From Ruminococcaceae bacterium UBA1734 (GTDB taxonomy: Bacteria > Bacillota > Clostridia > Oscillospirales > Acutalibacteraceae), in assembly GCA_002315765.1 (NCBI GenBank), contig DCIE01000019.1, positions 1 through 64,000 on the forward strand: a stretch of 64,000 nucleotides of DNA. The letters are read 5' to 3'. The notes beneath the pieces were generated by a model, which saw only the letters and a list, made by a program, of their open reading frames with translations, made no database searches and was not told where the DNA came from. The position numbers and the translations under genes were made by a program. Positions 42,356 to 51,416 of this stretch are shown piece after piece (within the stretch, counting starts at the first letter, position 1; every line of letters begins with the position of its first letter).

Positions 42356-43273
42356 CTAATAATTTTCACCGTATCTTTCGGTCAACATATTTTTCATCAC
42401 TTTTACAGCAAATTCGGCAGTTTCTATAATAAAATTCTTACCGAAATGACGCAAATTAAGTTCCATATTATATATACCGTCATAACCGATTTCGTCAAGA
42501 GCATTAAATACATCCTCGAAATCAATGGTTCCCGTCATTGGGATTTTATGTTGGTCAGTAAAGGTATCGTTATCGTTAAGATGTAAAACCGTTACATCTT
42601 TTCCCAGCTGTCTTATTACATCTGCCGGAGTGGGATTTCCGTATCTCATAGCTTTGTTTGAATGTCCGGTATCCACACAAATTGTGAAATAATCCTTTAA
42701 TTCTTCCACATCTTTTATTCTTTTGTAGGCTTCTTTAAATTCGTTTATATCGCCGAAAAAGTCAACCGCAGAATACCTAACCGCATCTCCGAAGGTTTCG
42801 GTTGCTATCTTAATATTGTTTTCCTTTGCAAAGGGAATCATTCTTGAAAACATATCAAAACTTAAGCTTTGCATAAGTTCCCTATCGGGATTAGCACCCA
42901 AAAATATTGATGTGGCATTATGAACAACACAAACCGGCGAACCTAAAGCCTTTGTTGCAATACAGTCAAGCCGAGTATTTTCTATTAAGGCATCGTCCTC
43001 TTCCTTAATATTCCTAAATCCCGGCATCTTTCCGTGGGTTTGCCCAATAATAAGCCCTATGCTATCGGCATATTCCTTTAATTCCGAATAGTATTCAAAA
43101 ACGGCTTCTTCGCCTTTACAATAAACACAATCCTTGTTTCTGTAATCATTGGTGTCGAATTCTAAGGTGAAGTCTACCGAATCAGCCCCCACTTCTTTTG
43201 AAATTCTAAGAGCTTCTTTGTCGCCGTATACGGTTTGTAAAGCACCTATCGAAATGCCGATTTTTCTTTTCAT
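42356..43273 (-). CDS. Sugar phosphate isomerase/epimerase (AP endonuclease 2-type TIM barrel)
   Basis: 305 residues. MKRKIGISIGALQTVYGDKEAL at the start, metal-ligand positions in IATETFGDA, CVDTGHSNKAM, VLHLNDNDTFTDQHKIPMTG and YNMELNLRHFG match the xylose-isomerase-like TIM barrel family. Members isomerise or epimerise sugars or cyclitols, with bound divalent metal. The substrate cannot be named. The gene has a weak ribosome binding site (GGTAAG). It lies between a metallophosphoesterase and a GH3 in the carbohydrate operon. Confidence 0.85.
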   Translation of the reverse strand: MKRKIGISIGALQTVYGDKEALRISKEVGADSVDFTLEFDTNDYRNKDCVYCKGEEAVFEYYSELKEYADSIGLIIGQTHGKMPGFRNIKEEDDALIENTRLDCIATKALGSPVCVVHNATSIFLGANPDRELMQSLSFDMFSRMIPFAKENNIKIATETFGDAVRYSAVDFFGDINEFKEAYKRIKDVEELKDYFTICVDTGHSNKAMRYGNPTPADVIRQLGKDVTVLHLNDNDTFTDQHKIPMTGTIDFEDVFNALDEIGYDGIYNMELNLRHFGKNFIIETAEFAVKVMKNMLTERYGENY

Positions 43274-43309
43274 ATTGCTTACCGTTCTTTCTTTTTTTCT
43301 GACAAAAAA

Positions 43310-44383
43310 TTATATAGAAACACTATTAAGTGTTTTATTCTCATTATCGGTAATTTCTACCTTAATATTATTTTCGTTAAATGTAAATCCGGCACCTACA
43401 AAATAATCGCCTTTTATATCAGAGCCGATAACCAAGGGACAAGGCTGACCTAAATGGTCAAAATCTTCTCCCGGCTGTTTAATAAATACCCCGTGAATAT
43501 GTCCGCTTATCATAATATCCGGCTTAACATAATCCTTTAAAAGCTTCGCCCATTGGGAAAAGACTTCCTTTTCAATATCAAAGGGCGGTTTTTGAAGATA
43601 TGTAAAAGGGTTATGGGAAATAACAAGCTTTGTTTTTATTTGCGGATTTTCATACTCTCTTTTTTTAATTACCTCTTTGATAAAATCGGTTTGACGAACC
43701 CTAAAGCCATGACAGGCAACCGTTCCACCGTATTCTTCGTGTCGGTCTGTCTTATCCTCTCCGCAATCAAGGACAATTCCCCAAATCGAGCCTAAAGAAA
43801 AAGTATAATATGTATTAAGGTTTTCACTTGGGGTATATTCTGCCATTTTTTCGGCATAAAATCCTCTTAAATCGTGATTACCCCTTGAAAATACAATAGG
43901 AATTTCTCCTTTTGTAACTTTTGATGCTATCTCGTAAATAGTATTAAAGTTTTCTATTTTCCCGCTATGGTCGGGAATATCGCCGTTCATAATAAGAAAA
44001 TCAATTTTTCCGAAAGTTTTTGCAGCTAAGACAGGTCCGTCTATATGATTATGAGCATCGGCAATATGATATGCTCTTATACCCGACTCTTTTTTTACAG
44101 GATAAAATTTGCATTCGTAACACTTTGTTTCTTTGCTTGTGGGGAAATACGGTTTTCGTTCTATCAGCTCTCTCTCACAAACAGTATATCCTCCCGCACG
44201 GTCCAGCTCTTCCATAGGCACCTTAATTCTGTGAATTTCGGTAAGGGACCGCATAATCCCGTTAGATTCATCAAAATATTCCTTATCGCCGACCCTTACC
44301 CACATAAGGGACGGAACAGTAACAGGTACCATTATTTGATATTCTTTATTTACGGCAAATACCGCAGGAGAGAATTTAAGCAT
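43310..44383 (-). CDS. Calcineurin-like metallophosphoesterase with N-terminal Ig-like region
   Basis: 357 residues. About 95 N-terminal residues are beta-rich. Then the metallophosphoesterase motifs DxH (HIADAHNH, D109/H111), NGD (D135), GNHD (N169/H170), the histidine in VISHNPF and GHIHG. Metal-dependent phosphate ester cleavage is expected, but the substrate is unknown. No signal peptide. GGGTGA precedes the ATG at 44383; the longer frame starting at 44419 runs into an intergenic hairpin. It is the only phosphatase in this operon. Confidence 0.87.
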   Translation of the reverse strand: MLKFSPAVFAVNKEYQIMVPVTVPSLMWVRVGDKEYFDESNGIMRSLTEIHRIKVPMEELDRAGGYTVCERELIERKPYFPTSKETKCYECKFYPVKKESGIRAYHIADAHNHIDGPVLAAKTFGKIDFLIMNGDIPDHSGKIENFNTIYEIASKVTKGEIPIVFSRGNHDLRGFYAEKMAEYTPSENLNTYYTFSLGSIWGIVLDCGEDKTDRHEEYGGTVACHGFRVRQTDFIKEVIKKREYENPQIKTKLVISHNPFTYLQKPPFDIEKEVFSQWAKLLKDYVKPDIMISGHIHGVFIKQPGEDFDHLGQPCPLVIGSDIKGDYFVGAGFTFNENNIKVEITDNENKTLNSVSI

Positions 44384-44422
44384 ACTTTCACCCAACAACA
44401 CTTTAAATATTATAAACACAGC

Positions 44423-44455
44423 AAGGAAAAGAAGCCGAATCGACCTCTTTTCCTT
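44423..44455 (-). other. Intercistronic hairpin
   Basis: AAGGAAAAGA (44423-44432) and its complement (44446-44455) form a perfect 10-bp stem with a 13-nt loop that has further weak pairing. It lies between the damaged lipoprotein gene and the phosphoesterase gene. No T-run follows on the minus strand, so it may be a stability or processing element instead of a terminator. Confidence 0.5.
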
Positions 44456-44479
44456 ATTGATTAGTATGTTTTACTATTA

Positions 44480-45764
44480 TTACTTAAAAAAGAGTAATTT
44501 CTTTTTCTTAAGCATTAATAATGCCAAAACAATTGCCGCAGCTAATACAGCGCCGCCACCGGAAATAATTGCGATTAAGGCGCCGGTGGATATTGCCGAT
44601 GAGCCGTCGTCATATACCAAGGTAATCTTGGTGCCCTTTCCTGCCACAAGGTTAACCTTTCTGAAGACATATTCAGATTTGTCAGACAACACAACATAAA
44701 CATCCTTATTGCCCAAGTTTGTAAGATGGTCAAAGATAAACTCGCCGTTTTCGTCGGTACGGGCTGCACCGTTATCTCTTATATGGATAAGAATGCCACT
44801 CATTTTATTGCCATCGGCATCATAAAGCACACCTTTGACAATGGCAAACGGTTTCTTTTCTACTTCGTCCTTTTCTTGGTCTTCTGCGTCGTCTTGGTCT
44901 TCATCCTCGTACTCTTCTTCGTACTCGTACTCTTCGCCCTCATCACCGTAATCCACATCTTCCTGTATTTCGCCGTTTTCTTCGGTTACGGTATCTCTTG
45001 TCGGCATAGTTATATGTTGACATACAAATTGTAGGCTTGTCGCCCTTTCCGTAGGCACCGTAAATAACGCCGTCATTACACTTCATTGAGTTTGTCAAAC
45101 GCCATACGCCGCCGCGTTCAAAAAGTACAGCATCGCCCGGCTTTACCTGTTTTGAAAAAGCCGCACTATCCATAGTCTTAAAAGGGGTTTTTTCGGTTAA
45201 GCCGTCGTTATTGTCGTCTCCGTTGGGGGAAACATAGTAGGTTTTTCCGGTTATCTTATAGTTTTCGGCTGTGTTCTTTGCGTTAAGTATTTTATTCCTC
45301 AGCTTTGTTGCCGCAGCATCGGATTTACTCGACTTAATAATACCGCATTTATTCCATGCTGATTTCAGGGTGGAGCCGAATGTGTTATACTCAACCAAAG
45401 AAAGGTCCGAAGGATTAAAAGAATCATACAAAGAAATTTCTTCCTTGGAAATTCCGGCATCGCCTAAAGAAACAACCTCTTTTTTACTGCTTTTGCCGGT
45501 TTTTTTCGAAGCGGTTGTACCCTTGTCGGTATTATCGTCTTGGTATTCTTCGTATGTATCTTCATCGGTATCGCCGTCAGCCTCGGACTCCTCGGAATCG
45601 GTATCCTCGGAGTCTTCGTCTTCTGCTTTGTTATCGCCGGTATCTTCACTTTGAACACTGCTATTTGAAGAGGTTTTCTTACTATTATCCTCGTTTTTAT
45701 CACCACAGCCACAGCAAAGAATTATTAAAATCAAAGCTGTAATAAGTGCAATGGTCCTTTTCAT
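44480..45764 (-). pseudogene. Parallel beta-helix lipoprotein, frameshifted and probably internally deleted
   Basis: The N-part (ATG 45764, AAGGAGA upstream) has a lipobox ending CCGC (Cys20), an acidic Ser/Asp/Glu linker, then KTYYVSPNGDDNNDGLTE (174-) through GGVWRLTN and GAYGKGDKPT, the opening rungs of a right-handed beta-helix. Near 45000 the frame is lost and it ends at 44943. The C-part, in the +1 frame, has a long acidic linker, a carboxypeptidase-regulatory-like beta domain (KGVLYDADGNKMSGILIHI), and an anchor helix ending in KKKKLLFFK. A one-base change would rejoin them, but the helix would have only one or two rungs, so most of the beta-helix seems deleted. Original role: probably binding or cleaving polysaccharide at the surface. 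Confidence 0.75.
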
Positions 45765-45788
45765 ATTGTGTTCTCCTTATGTGAAATA

Positions 45789-47333
45789 TTACTTAAACTG
45801 TTGGTTAAGTGTCTTGTTGGCCTGTTGTACGGCTCGTTTAACAAGCGGTTGCATTTCGCTGATTTTATTCTGAACCTGAGCTGCCTTATAAACCGTTCTG
45901 AGGAAAGAGTCAAAGTCAGCATTTTCGTTTCCGACTACCTTTGTTAGTGTGCTTTCGATTGTGTAGTCGATATTATTTTGAGACATACACCAATTATAAA
46001 CTTCCATTGTCTGCTTATTGTTGAAGAAGGTGTTTGCATCATAGTTGTCTTTGTTTAGATAGTAACGAAGGAAGAAATATGCTCCTGCGCCGTTCTTACA
46101 ACCCTTGGGGAATCCGTAAGCTTCATACTCGGAGAAGTGCTGATAATATGTCTTACCCTTTTGTGTCGGTACCGGAACGCAATACAAATCATCGTTACCC
46201 TTAAGTGTTGAGTAATGCGGGTCGGTTCTGCGGAATGTAAGAATATTATCGGTATTAAACAAGTATGTTCCGTTTTCAAGCTTATCAGGCTCTCTCATTG
46301 CTCCGCAGGTAATATCGTCTCTCATATTTGCACATTCCTGCATTGCCTTAACAAACTTGGAGTCATTTGTGTTGTTGATATACTCCTTACCGTTAAATGT
46401 AATAAAGTGGATATTGCTGAAGAACATATAATCAAGATGGCAAGATGTCATCCAGCCCGGATTATTTGTAGCGGCCTTAAATTCACGGCAAATCTCTTTA
46501 AACTTGTCAAAGGTCCACTTGCCCGATTTCCAAAGCTCATACGGGTCTTCAAGCTTATATCTGTCAATTGTTGATTGTGCATAAGCTACAACCATTGGCT
46601 GTTGGTTAAAGGTATTCTTAAGGTTTACACCGTAAATCTTTCCCTTTACCGTATATGCGCTTGTTACATTCTTATCCCAAATGCTGCCCTTGAAATCATA
46701 ACCCGTTGCACTCTTTGCATCCTGTGTCAATGCCATACGGCCGATTGCCGGACAGAAATAACGGATAATGTCGGGAGAGTTGCCTGAGTTAATAGCGGCA
46801 ACTATTTCGGAATCGTAGTTTTCGTAAGCCTTTTGCTTCCATTCAACCTTAATTCCGGTTTGCTTTTCAAAATTGCTTACTACGGTTTCGGCACCGGTTA
46901 CATCCTTAATCGGGTTCCAAGACATAACCGTAACGGTCTTGCCCTTAAGCGACTTAGGAATGGACTTAATAAGTTCTTCCTGTGAAAGGCTGTCAGCATC
47001 CTTTACGGCATTCTTTTGATTTTCTTTTACAGTTGCTTCATTGTTTGCAACACTGCTGTTTACCTCGGCAACCGATGTTGTCTTAGTAGAAGACTTTGAA
47101 GATTTGCTTGTTGTTTTCTTGCTTGATTTCTTGCTTGACTTTGAGTCGCCGTCGGTGTCGCCGTCATCAGCATCGTCCGCATCTTCTGTTGTCTCATCAT
47201 CTGCCGCATCAAATGTTTCATCTTCGCCATCAACAATTGTGTTGGTGGTTCTCTTTTCGCAACCTGCAAATGCAGCAAAAATTACTGCAAGTGTAAGCAA
47301 CAGACAAATAAGACGAGTAATGTTTGTTTTCAT
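45789..47333 (-). CDS. Sugar-binding lipoprotein of an ABC importer (family 1 solute-binding protein)
   Basis: 514 residues. Signal MKTNITRLICLLLTLAVIF with AGC lipobox (Cys at about 24), a 90-residue acidic/Lys-Ser-rich linker, then the type-1 periplasmic-binding fold (KGKTVTVMSWNPIKDVTGAE, FEKQTGIKVEWKQ, NSGNSPDIIRYFCP, LWKSGKWTFDKFKEICREF). GGAGG sets the ATG at 47333. It lies between a MalG-type permease and the damaged lipoprotein gene. The linker would hold the binding domain away from the membrane. Ligand unknown, probably an oligosaccharide. Confidence 0.92.
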   Translation of the reverse strand: MKTNITRLICLLLTLAVIFAAFAGCEKRTTNTIVDGEDETFDAADDETTEDADDADDGDTDGDSKSSKKSSKKTTSKSSKSSTKTTSVAEVNSSVANNEATVKENQKNAVKDADSLSQEELIKSIPKSLKGKTVTVMSWNPIKDVTGAETVVSNFEKQTGIKVEWKQKAYENYDSEIVAAINSGNSPDIIRYFCPAIGRMALTQDAKSATGYDFKGSIWDKNVTSAYTVKGKIYGVNLKNTFNQQPMVVAYAQSTIDRYKLEDPYELWKSGKWTFDKFKEICREFKAATNNPGWMTSCHLDYMFFSNIHFITFNGKEYINNTNDSKFVKAMQECANMRDDITCGAMREPDKLENGTYLFNTDNILTFRRTDPHYSTLKGNDDLYCVPVPTQKGKTYYQHFSEYEAYGFPKGCKNGAGAYFFLRYYLNKDNYDANTFFNNKQTMEVYNWCMSQNNIDYTIESTLTKVVGNENADFDSFLRTVYKAAQVQNKISEMQPLVKRAVQQANKTLNQQFK

Positions 47334-47356
47334 AATATTTTCCTCCATTTTTTATA

Positions 47357-48304
47357 TCAACCTACGATACCGCAGGTGGCTATACTTTGTACGAATTTTC
47401 TCTGCAACAGCAAGAAGAAAATTAACAGCGGTACTATGGCAATAAATGCACTTGTCAGCAATAATGTGCCGAGGGACAACTTAAAGTTTTGAGTAACATC
47501 CGAAGACACATTGGCTGTTATATTGGCAAGCATTACGCTTAAAGGATATTTATCCGAAAGATAAATTTGAGATTGGTAATAATCGTTGAAGTACCACACA
47601 ACCGAGAATACCAAAACCGTTATTGTCGCCGAGCCGGAAGAGGGCAAAACAATTTTAAAGAAGGTCTTTATAGGTCCTGCTCCGTCAATCCAAGCGGCTT
47701 CTTCAAGTTCTTTCGGAAGTCCTTTGAAAAACTGGGTGTATATGTAGATAAACAATCCGTTTTTAAGTCCCACACCTAACAATGCCGGAACCCAGAAAAC
47801 AAAGGGTGTATCAATCAAATTAGGTCTTAATTCGTATCCGGTTACATTTGAGAAGAAATCCAAAATTCCCAAAAAGTCCAAATGACGGAAGTTATCATAA
47901 GAAGCTATCATTATTACCGGGTCGGGAACTAAAATACAAAGAATCATTACTCCGGTTAAGAATTTCTTTCCCCTGAAATCAAATCTTGCAAGACCGTATC
48001 CTGCAAGAGCACAGGTTAAGAAAGAAATAAGCGCCGAAATGATTTCGTTTTTAAAGGTGCTGAAAAGTGCTGCAAAATAATTTAAAACCTTGATTGATGC
48101 CTTATAATTGTTTAAGGTCAGCACCTTCGGCAACCATTCAACCGTTGGGTCTAACCAGTCGCTTGCGGTCTTAAAAGAATTGACAAACATAAAAAGGAAT
48201 GGGTAAAACAGAATATAAGCAAAGCCGATTAATACCAGATATCTTATTACAGAAGCAAAAGCTTTACTTGTTTGCTTTTTTACCTTGTATGTATTTATAT
48301 TCAC
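47357..48304 (-). CDS. ABC sugar permease, MalG type
   Basis: 315 residues, six hydrophobic segments. The EAA loop reads ELEEAAWIDGAGPIKTFFKIVLP, diagnostic of carbohydrate importer permeases. It opens with NINTYKVKKQTSKAF and ends AGYGLARFDFRGK... LLLQRKFVQSIATCGIVG, as MalG-type subunits do. The start is a GTG at 48304 with GGGGAGG 6 nt upstream; a TTG at 48322 is rejected. A MalF-type partner normally lies next to it, and none is in this operon. One base separates it from the stop of the GH36 gene. Confidence 0.92.
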   Translation of the reverse strand: MNINTYKVKKQTSKAFASVIRYLVLIGFAYILFYPFLFMFVNSFKTASDWLDPTVEWLPKVLTLNNYKASIKVLNYFAALFSTFKNEIISALISFLTCALAGYGLARFDFRGKKFLTGVMILCILVPDPVIMIASYDNFRHLDFLGILDFFSNVTGYELRPNLIDTPFVFWVPALLGVGLKNGLFIYIYTQFFKGLPKELEEAAWIDGAGPIKTFFKIVLPSSGSATITVLVFSVVWYFNDYYQSQIYLSDKYPLSVMLANITANVSSDVTQNFKLSLGTLLLTSAFIAIVPLLIFFLLLQRKFVQSIATCGIVG

Positions 48305-48305
48305 T

Positions 48306-50225
48306 TTAACCCTCCCCTTCAAAAAATATCAGTTTTCTGTTTTCTATCCTTGCACAAGGTCCGTTCTCAATAAACTTAAACGAACCGTCGGAATTTTTCT
48401 CAAAGCTCTTCGGAGAAATGAATTTATCTATTCTGCCAATCATTCCGTTTCCGTTTTCCAAAGGAACTATTACAAATATCTTAAATCGGTCGTTATCCTC
48501 AAGCTCTATACCGAAGCATTCGTCTTTTTTCTTAACAACTAATTCTTTGCTGAAGTATTCGTAAAATCCGAATTCTTCTCCAACAAGCCCTTCAATATCT
48601 CTTGAAGAAATACTGCCTGTTACCTTGCCGTTTTCTTTATCGAGATTAAACACGGCAAGTATTCCGCAACCGTTTGCCGTATTTTGAAGCTTGAAAATCT
48701 TTCCGCTGTCGGTGGGGTCTTCCATCAAAGATTCCCTTGCCGGAACTGCCGGTCTATCACATCTTAAAATCCTACCGTCATCAAAGCATAAAGGCTTCAA
48801 TATTTCGGCTCGGCTTCTATTAAGCGTATCGCTGACATAAATCGGTCCGCCGCTTATTGCACGAATTACACTGTTCTTAACCGCCTGACCGTCATCAGTC
48901 CACCACATATCCCAATCGCATATATAAAACTGACCTTGCACCAAGCAGTTATACGAGCACTGCAAAATATGTTTCGTAAACCAAGCTCTGTCCTCCGGCT
49001 GAAAATCATCACTGCATCTGGAAATCGGGCTATCGCTTCTGTTCCACATATCTTCACTTGCCATACCCATACAGTTTATCATTTTTCCGCCGAAATGCTC
49101 TTTTACCGATTGCTCCATAGCATCGTGGAACTGTCTTGCAACCTGACCTACCGGTGCATATTTTTGATAAAACCTTCTTGTCATACTTTGATTGTCAATC
49201 TTGACAAACTCGGTATTACATTCTTCTAAATAACTATGAAATGCATCGTAAAATTTATACGCCTTTTCTCTTTCGTATGACGGGATAACCATATCTTGGT
49301 TGACCTGTAACAATAGGTCCTTGTGTTCTTTATAAATCTCGCCGTCTTTATCTATTCCCAGCCAATAGCCTGTTGTGGGGTGCCACATACCCACCTTAAT
49401 ACCGTAGCTGTTTACATTTTCAATGCACTTTTTAAGTCCGCCGGGAAATCTCTTGGGGTCGGCTTTGAAGGAGTAAAGCCTTGAGGAATGCATTAACTTG
49501 AACATTTCCTGTCTTGTTTTGTAAGGAGCATCATAGAAATCGTGAACTTCAGCCCACATATCATCAATTATAGCCCATTTTACAGGAATATTTTTCTCTT
49601 TAAACTCTCTGCACTTTTGGTCTATGTTTTCTTCTCCTACCCTGATTTCAAATGCGTCCCAACTGCACCAGCCGAGATATTCAAATATTTCCGGATATTC
49701 TCTTTCTTCAATAAGCTTTATTCTGTTTCCCAAAAGCTCTACTCCGGCTTTGGCACACTGTCTCATCAATTCGTACGGGTTATTCCCTTCGGCATAAACA
49801 AAGGCAAGGGTTTTACACTCCTTTAAATCCTCATACCAACTAAACAATCTTGCCCGTACAAATCCGTCCTCGGTGCCCTCAAAGAAGCATTTATATTTCT
49901 CATCTACCACCGGTAGAAATACTATATAATTACCGTCGTTTTTTTCACAAAACAAGCCTTGGGTATTATCGGGAATATCCTTGAAGTCTTTTCCGAATCC
50001 CGGACGACACCAAAATTCGGCATGGCGATAATCCACCATCCACCGCTTTACATTCTTAGGAATAAAATCAACCGTGCATCCCATATCACTGTCAAGTGCA
50101 CTGTCGCAACCGGCGTCTATGTAAAATGCTTTCACATTTCCGCAGTCTTTTATTTTATAATCGGTTATGCAATTTTTCTTTGTTCCTTCTTGGCTGTGTA
50201 GCATTATTCTGCCGATATCTAACAA
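48306..50225 (-). CDS. GH36-related enzyme, raffinose-synthase/seed-imbibition-protein type
   Basis: 639 residues. LGWCSWDAFEI, WAIIDDMWAEV, EFVKIDNQS (probable nucleophile D344) and SDDFQPED (probable acid/base) match the raffinose-synthase branch of GH36. In bacteria these act as alpha-galactosidases or alpha-galactosyl-transferring enzymes. The start is a TTG at 50225: AGGAG lies 9 nt before it, while the next ATG (50204) has no such site. First gene of the large carbohydrate operon, divergent from an AraC regulator. No signal peptide. Confidence 0.87.
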   Translation of the reverse strand: MLDIGRIMLHSQEGTKKNCITDYKIKDCGNVKAFYIDAGCDSALDSDMGCTVDFIPKNVKRWMVDYRHAEFWCRPGFGKDFKDIPDNTQGLFCEKNDGNYIVFLPVVDEKYKCFFEGTEDGFVRARLFSWYEDLKECKTLAFVYAEGNNPYELMRQCAKAGVELLGNRIKLIEEREYPEIFEYLGWCSWDAFEIRVGEENIDQKCREFKEKNIPVKWAIIDDMWAEVHDFYDAPYKTRQEMFKLMHSSRLYSFKADPKRFPGGLKKCIENVNSYGIKVGMWHPTTGYWLGIDKDGEIYKEHKDLLLQVNQDMVIPSYEREKAYKFYDAFHSYLEECNTEFVKIDNQSMTRRFYQKYAPVGQVARQFHDAMEQSVKEHFGGKMINCMGMASEDMWNRSDSPISRCSDDFQPEDRAWFTKHILQCSYNCLVQGQFYICDWDMWWTDDGQAVKNSVIRAISGGPIYVSDTLNRSRAEILKPLCFDDGRILRCDRPAVPARESLMEDPTDSGKIFKLQNTANGCGILAVFNLDKENGKVTGSISSRDIEGLVGEEFGFYEYFSKELVVKKKDECFGIELEDNDRFKIFVIVPLENGNGMIGRIDKFISPKSFEKNSDGSFKFIENGPCARIENRKLIFFEGEG

Positions 50226-50307
50226 ATCTATCCTTCTCCTGACAAAAAACGGTGTTTTTATTAAAAATTATGCAACATTAATAAAAGCGAGACTATTCCG
50301 CAGTATT

Positions 50308-50336
50308 ATTGTACCAAAATTACGACAATTTTTACA
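50308..50336 (-). promoter_or_regulatory. Probable activator-dependent promoter of the GH36 operon
   Basis: Minus strand: TACAAT (50313-50308) with extended TGG, and 17 bp upstream the weak TGTAAA (50336-50331). A GACAAT half-repeat (50324-50329) lies between the two boxes, as expected if the AraC protein helps at a promoter with a poor -35. Confidence 0.4.
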
Positions 50337-50372
50337 TAGGTCTTATAGACATTTTTTACACCTATTTATTTG

Positions 50373-50437
50373 AAAAAAGGACAATATTTTTGAAAAAACC
50401 GTTATTTCTGCCGTTTCTTAAAACAAAAAAGGACAAT
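50373..50437. repeat. 13-bp direct repeats, candidate AraC operator
   Basis: AAAAAAGGACAAT occurs exactly at 50373-50385 and at 50425-50437, 52 bp apart (about five helical turns). A third related GACAATTTTT lies at 50324-50333. All are between the divergent GH36 operon and its AraC regulator; the second repeat ends 16 bp before the AraC promoter. Confidence 0.55.
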
Positions 50438-50453
50438 TATGCCAAATATTGCC

Positions 50454-50482
50454 TTGATTTTAATATTGCAATATGTTAAACT
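50454..50482 (+). promoter_or_regulatory. Promoter of the AraC-family gene
   Basis: TTGATT (50454-50459), 17-bp spacer, TAAACT (50477-50482) with an extended TGT before it. The gene starts 40 nt downstream. Confidence 0.5.
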
Positions 50483-50522
50483 AAACACAAGAAGTAGATT
50501 TTGTGCTTGGAGGTCATACTAT

Positions 50523-51377
50523 ATGTTGATGAACGCCGCCTATTATTACAGGGATGTGAGATATTACGAAGATGTAGACTATGCACCGCCCGGTCAGTTG
50601 CTTTTTGTTATCAGCGCAGGACACTACAAGCCCCTGACACTGGATTTTTTTGACACGGTACACGACTCTCGTTCCGACTATCAGGTGCTTTTTGTAAAGC
50701 AAGGTTGTATTCATTATTTGGAGGACGGCCAAGAACAAATTGCCCCTGCCGGCAGTTGTCTCATTTACCGTCCCAAGGAGTATCAAAGATACAAATACTT
50801 CCTTAAAGAACATGCGGATATTTTTTGGGTGCATTTCAACGGTTCCGCCACTAATCTTCTTTTGCAAAACAACACATTACTTAACGCAAGGGTTGTGGAA
50901 TCCTTACCCGCCAAGCGAACGGAATCCCTCTTTAAAATGATGATTTCAAACCTCAAATCAATAGACGAATACTCAAATCAACTTAATTCACTCCATATTA
51001 ACGAACTTTTATTAACCATTGCAAGAGCCAAAAACAGGGAAATTGTTAAAAACGAAATCTCCTCGGAATATTTAAAGGCAGTTAAGTATGTTGACGACCA
51101 TTTAAGCAAAAAATTAACCCTATTAGATATAGCCACCTATGCCAATGTTTCTACCAAAACCCTAACAAGATATTTTGAAAAATATCAGAATATGTCGCCT
51201 ATGAAGTATGTGAATTTTTCCCGAATTGAAAAGGCAAAAATCCTTTTACAAAGCAATAACTCAATCGGACAAATTGCTGCGGCGCTGGGCTTTGAAGACC
51301 CGCTTTACTTTAGTACGGTTTTCAGAAGGTATGTCGGTCTTTCTCCTGAAAAATATCGGAAATCTTTGAAAAAATAA
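50523..51377 (+). CDS. AraC-family regulator of the carbohydrate operon
   Basis: 284 residues. N-terminal sugar-sensing beta-barrel (APPGQLLFVISAGHYKPL, KQGCIHYLEDGQEQIAPAGS, YRPKEYQRYKY) and a C-terminal double helix-turn-helix (ITLLDIATYANVSTKTLTRYFEKY-like segment at about 190, AAALGFEDPLYFSTVFRRYVGLSPEKYRK). GGAGG at 50509-50513 sets the ATG at 50523. Divergent from the GH36-led operon; exact direct repeats in the shared intergenic space are its likely binding sites. It is expected to sense a sugar freed by those glycosidases. Confidence 0.9.
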   Translation: MLMNAAYYYRDVRYYEDVDYAPPGQLLFVISAGHYKPLTLDFFDTVHDSRSDYQVLFVKQGCIHYLEDGQEQIAPAGSCLIYRPKEYQRYKYFLKEHADIFWVHFNGSATNLLLQNNTLLNARVVESLPAKRTESLFKMMISNLKSIDEYSNQLNSLHINELLLTIARAKNREIVKNEISSEYLKAVKYVDDHLSKKLTLLDIATYANVSTKTLTRYFEKYQNMSPMKYVNFSRIEKAKILLQSNNSIGQIAAALGFEDPLYFSTVFRRYVGLSPEKYRKSLKK

Positions 51378-51379
51378 TA

Positions 51380-51411
51380 AATTCCCCGTTGCAAATTCGC
51401 AACGGGGAATT
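51380..51411. terminator. Bidirectional terminator
   Basis: AATTCCCCGTTGC (51380-51392) pairs perfectly with its complement at 51399-51411, 6-nt loop. It serves the AraC gene and the converging lipoprotein gene. Confidence 0.9.
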
Positions 51412-51416
51412 TTCCT

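Noticed and set aside
45271..45654. Long serine-rich plus-strand frame opposite the lipoprotein genes (and a similar one at 47041-47445)
   Set aside because: The Ser/Asp-repeat pattern is the mirror of the acidic GAT/GAA/TCG codon repeats in the real minus-strand genes; no start signals.
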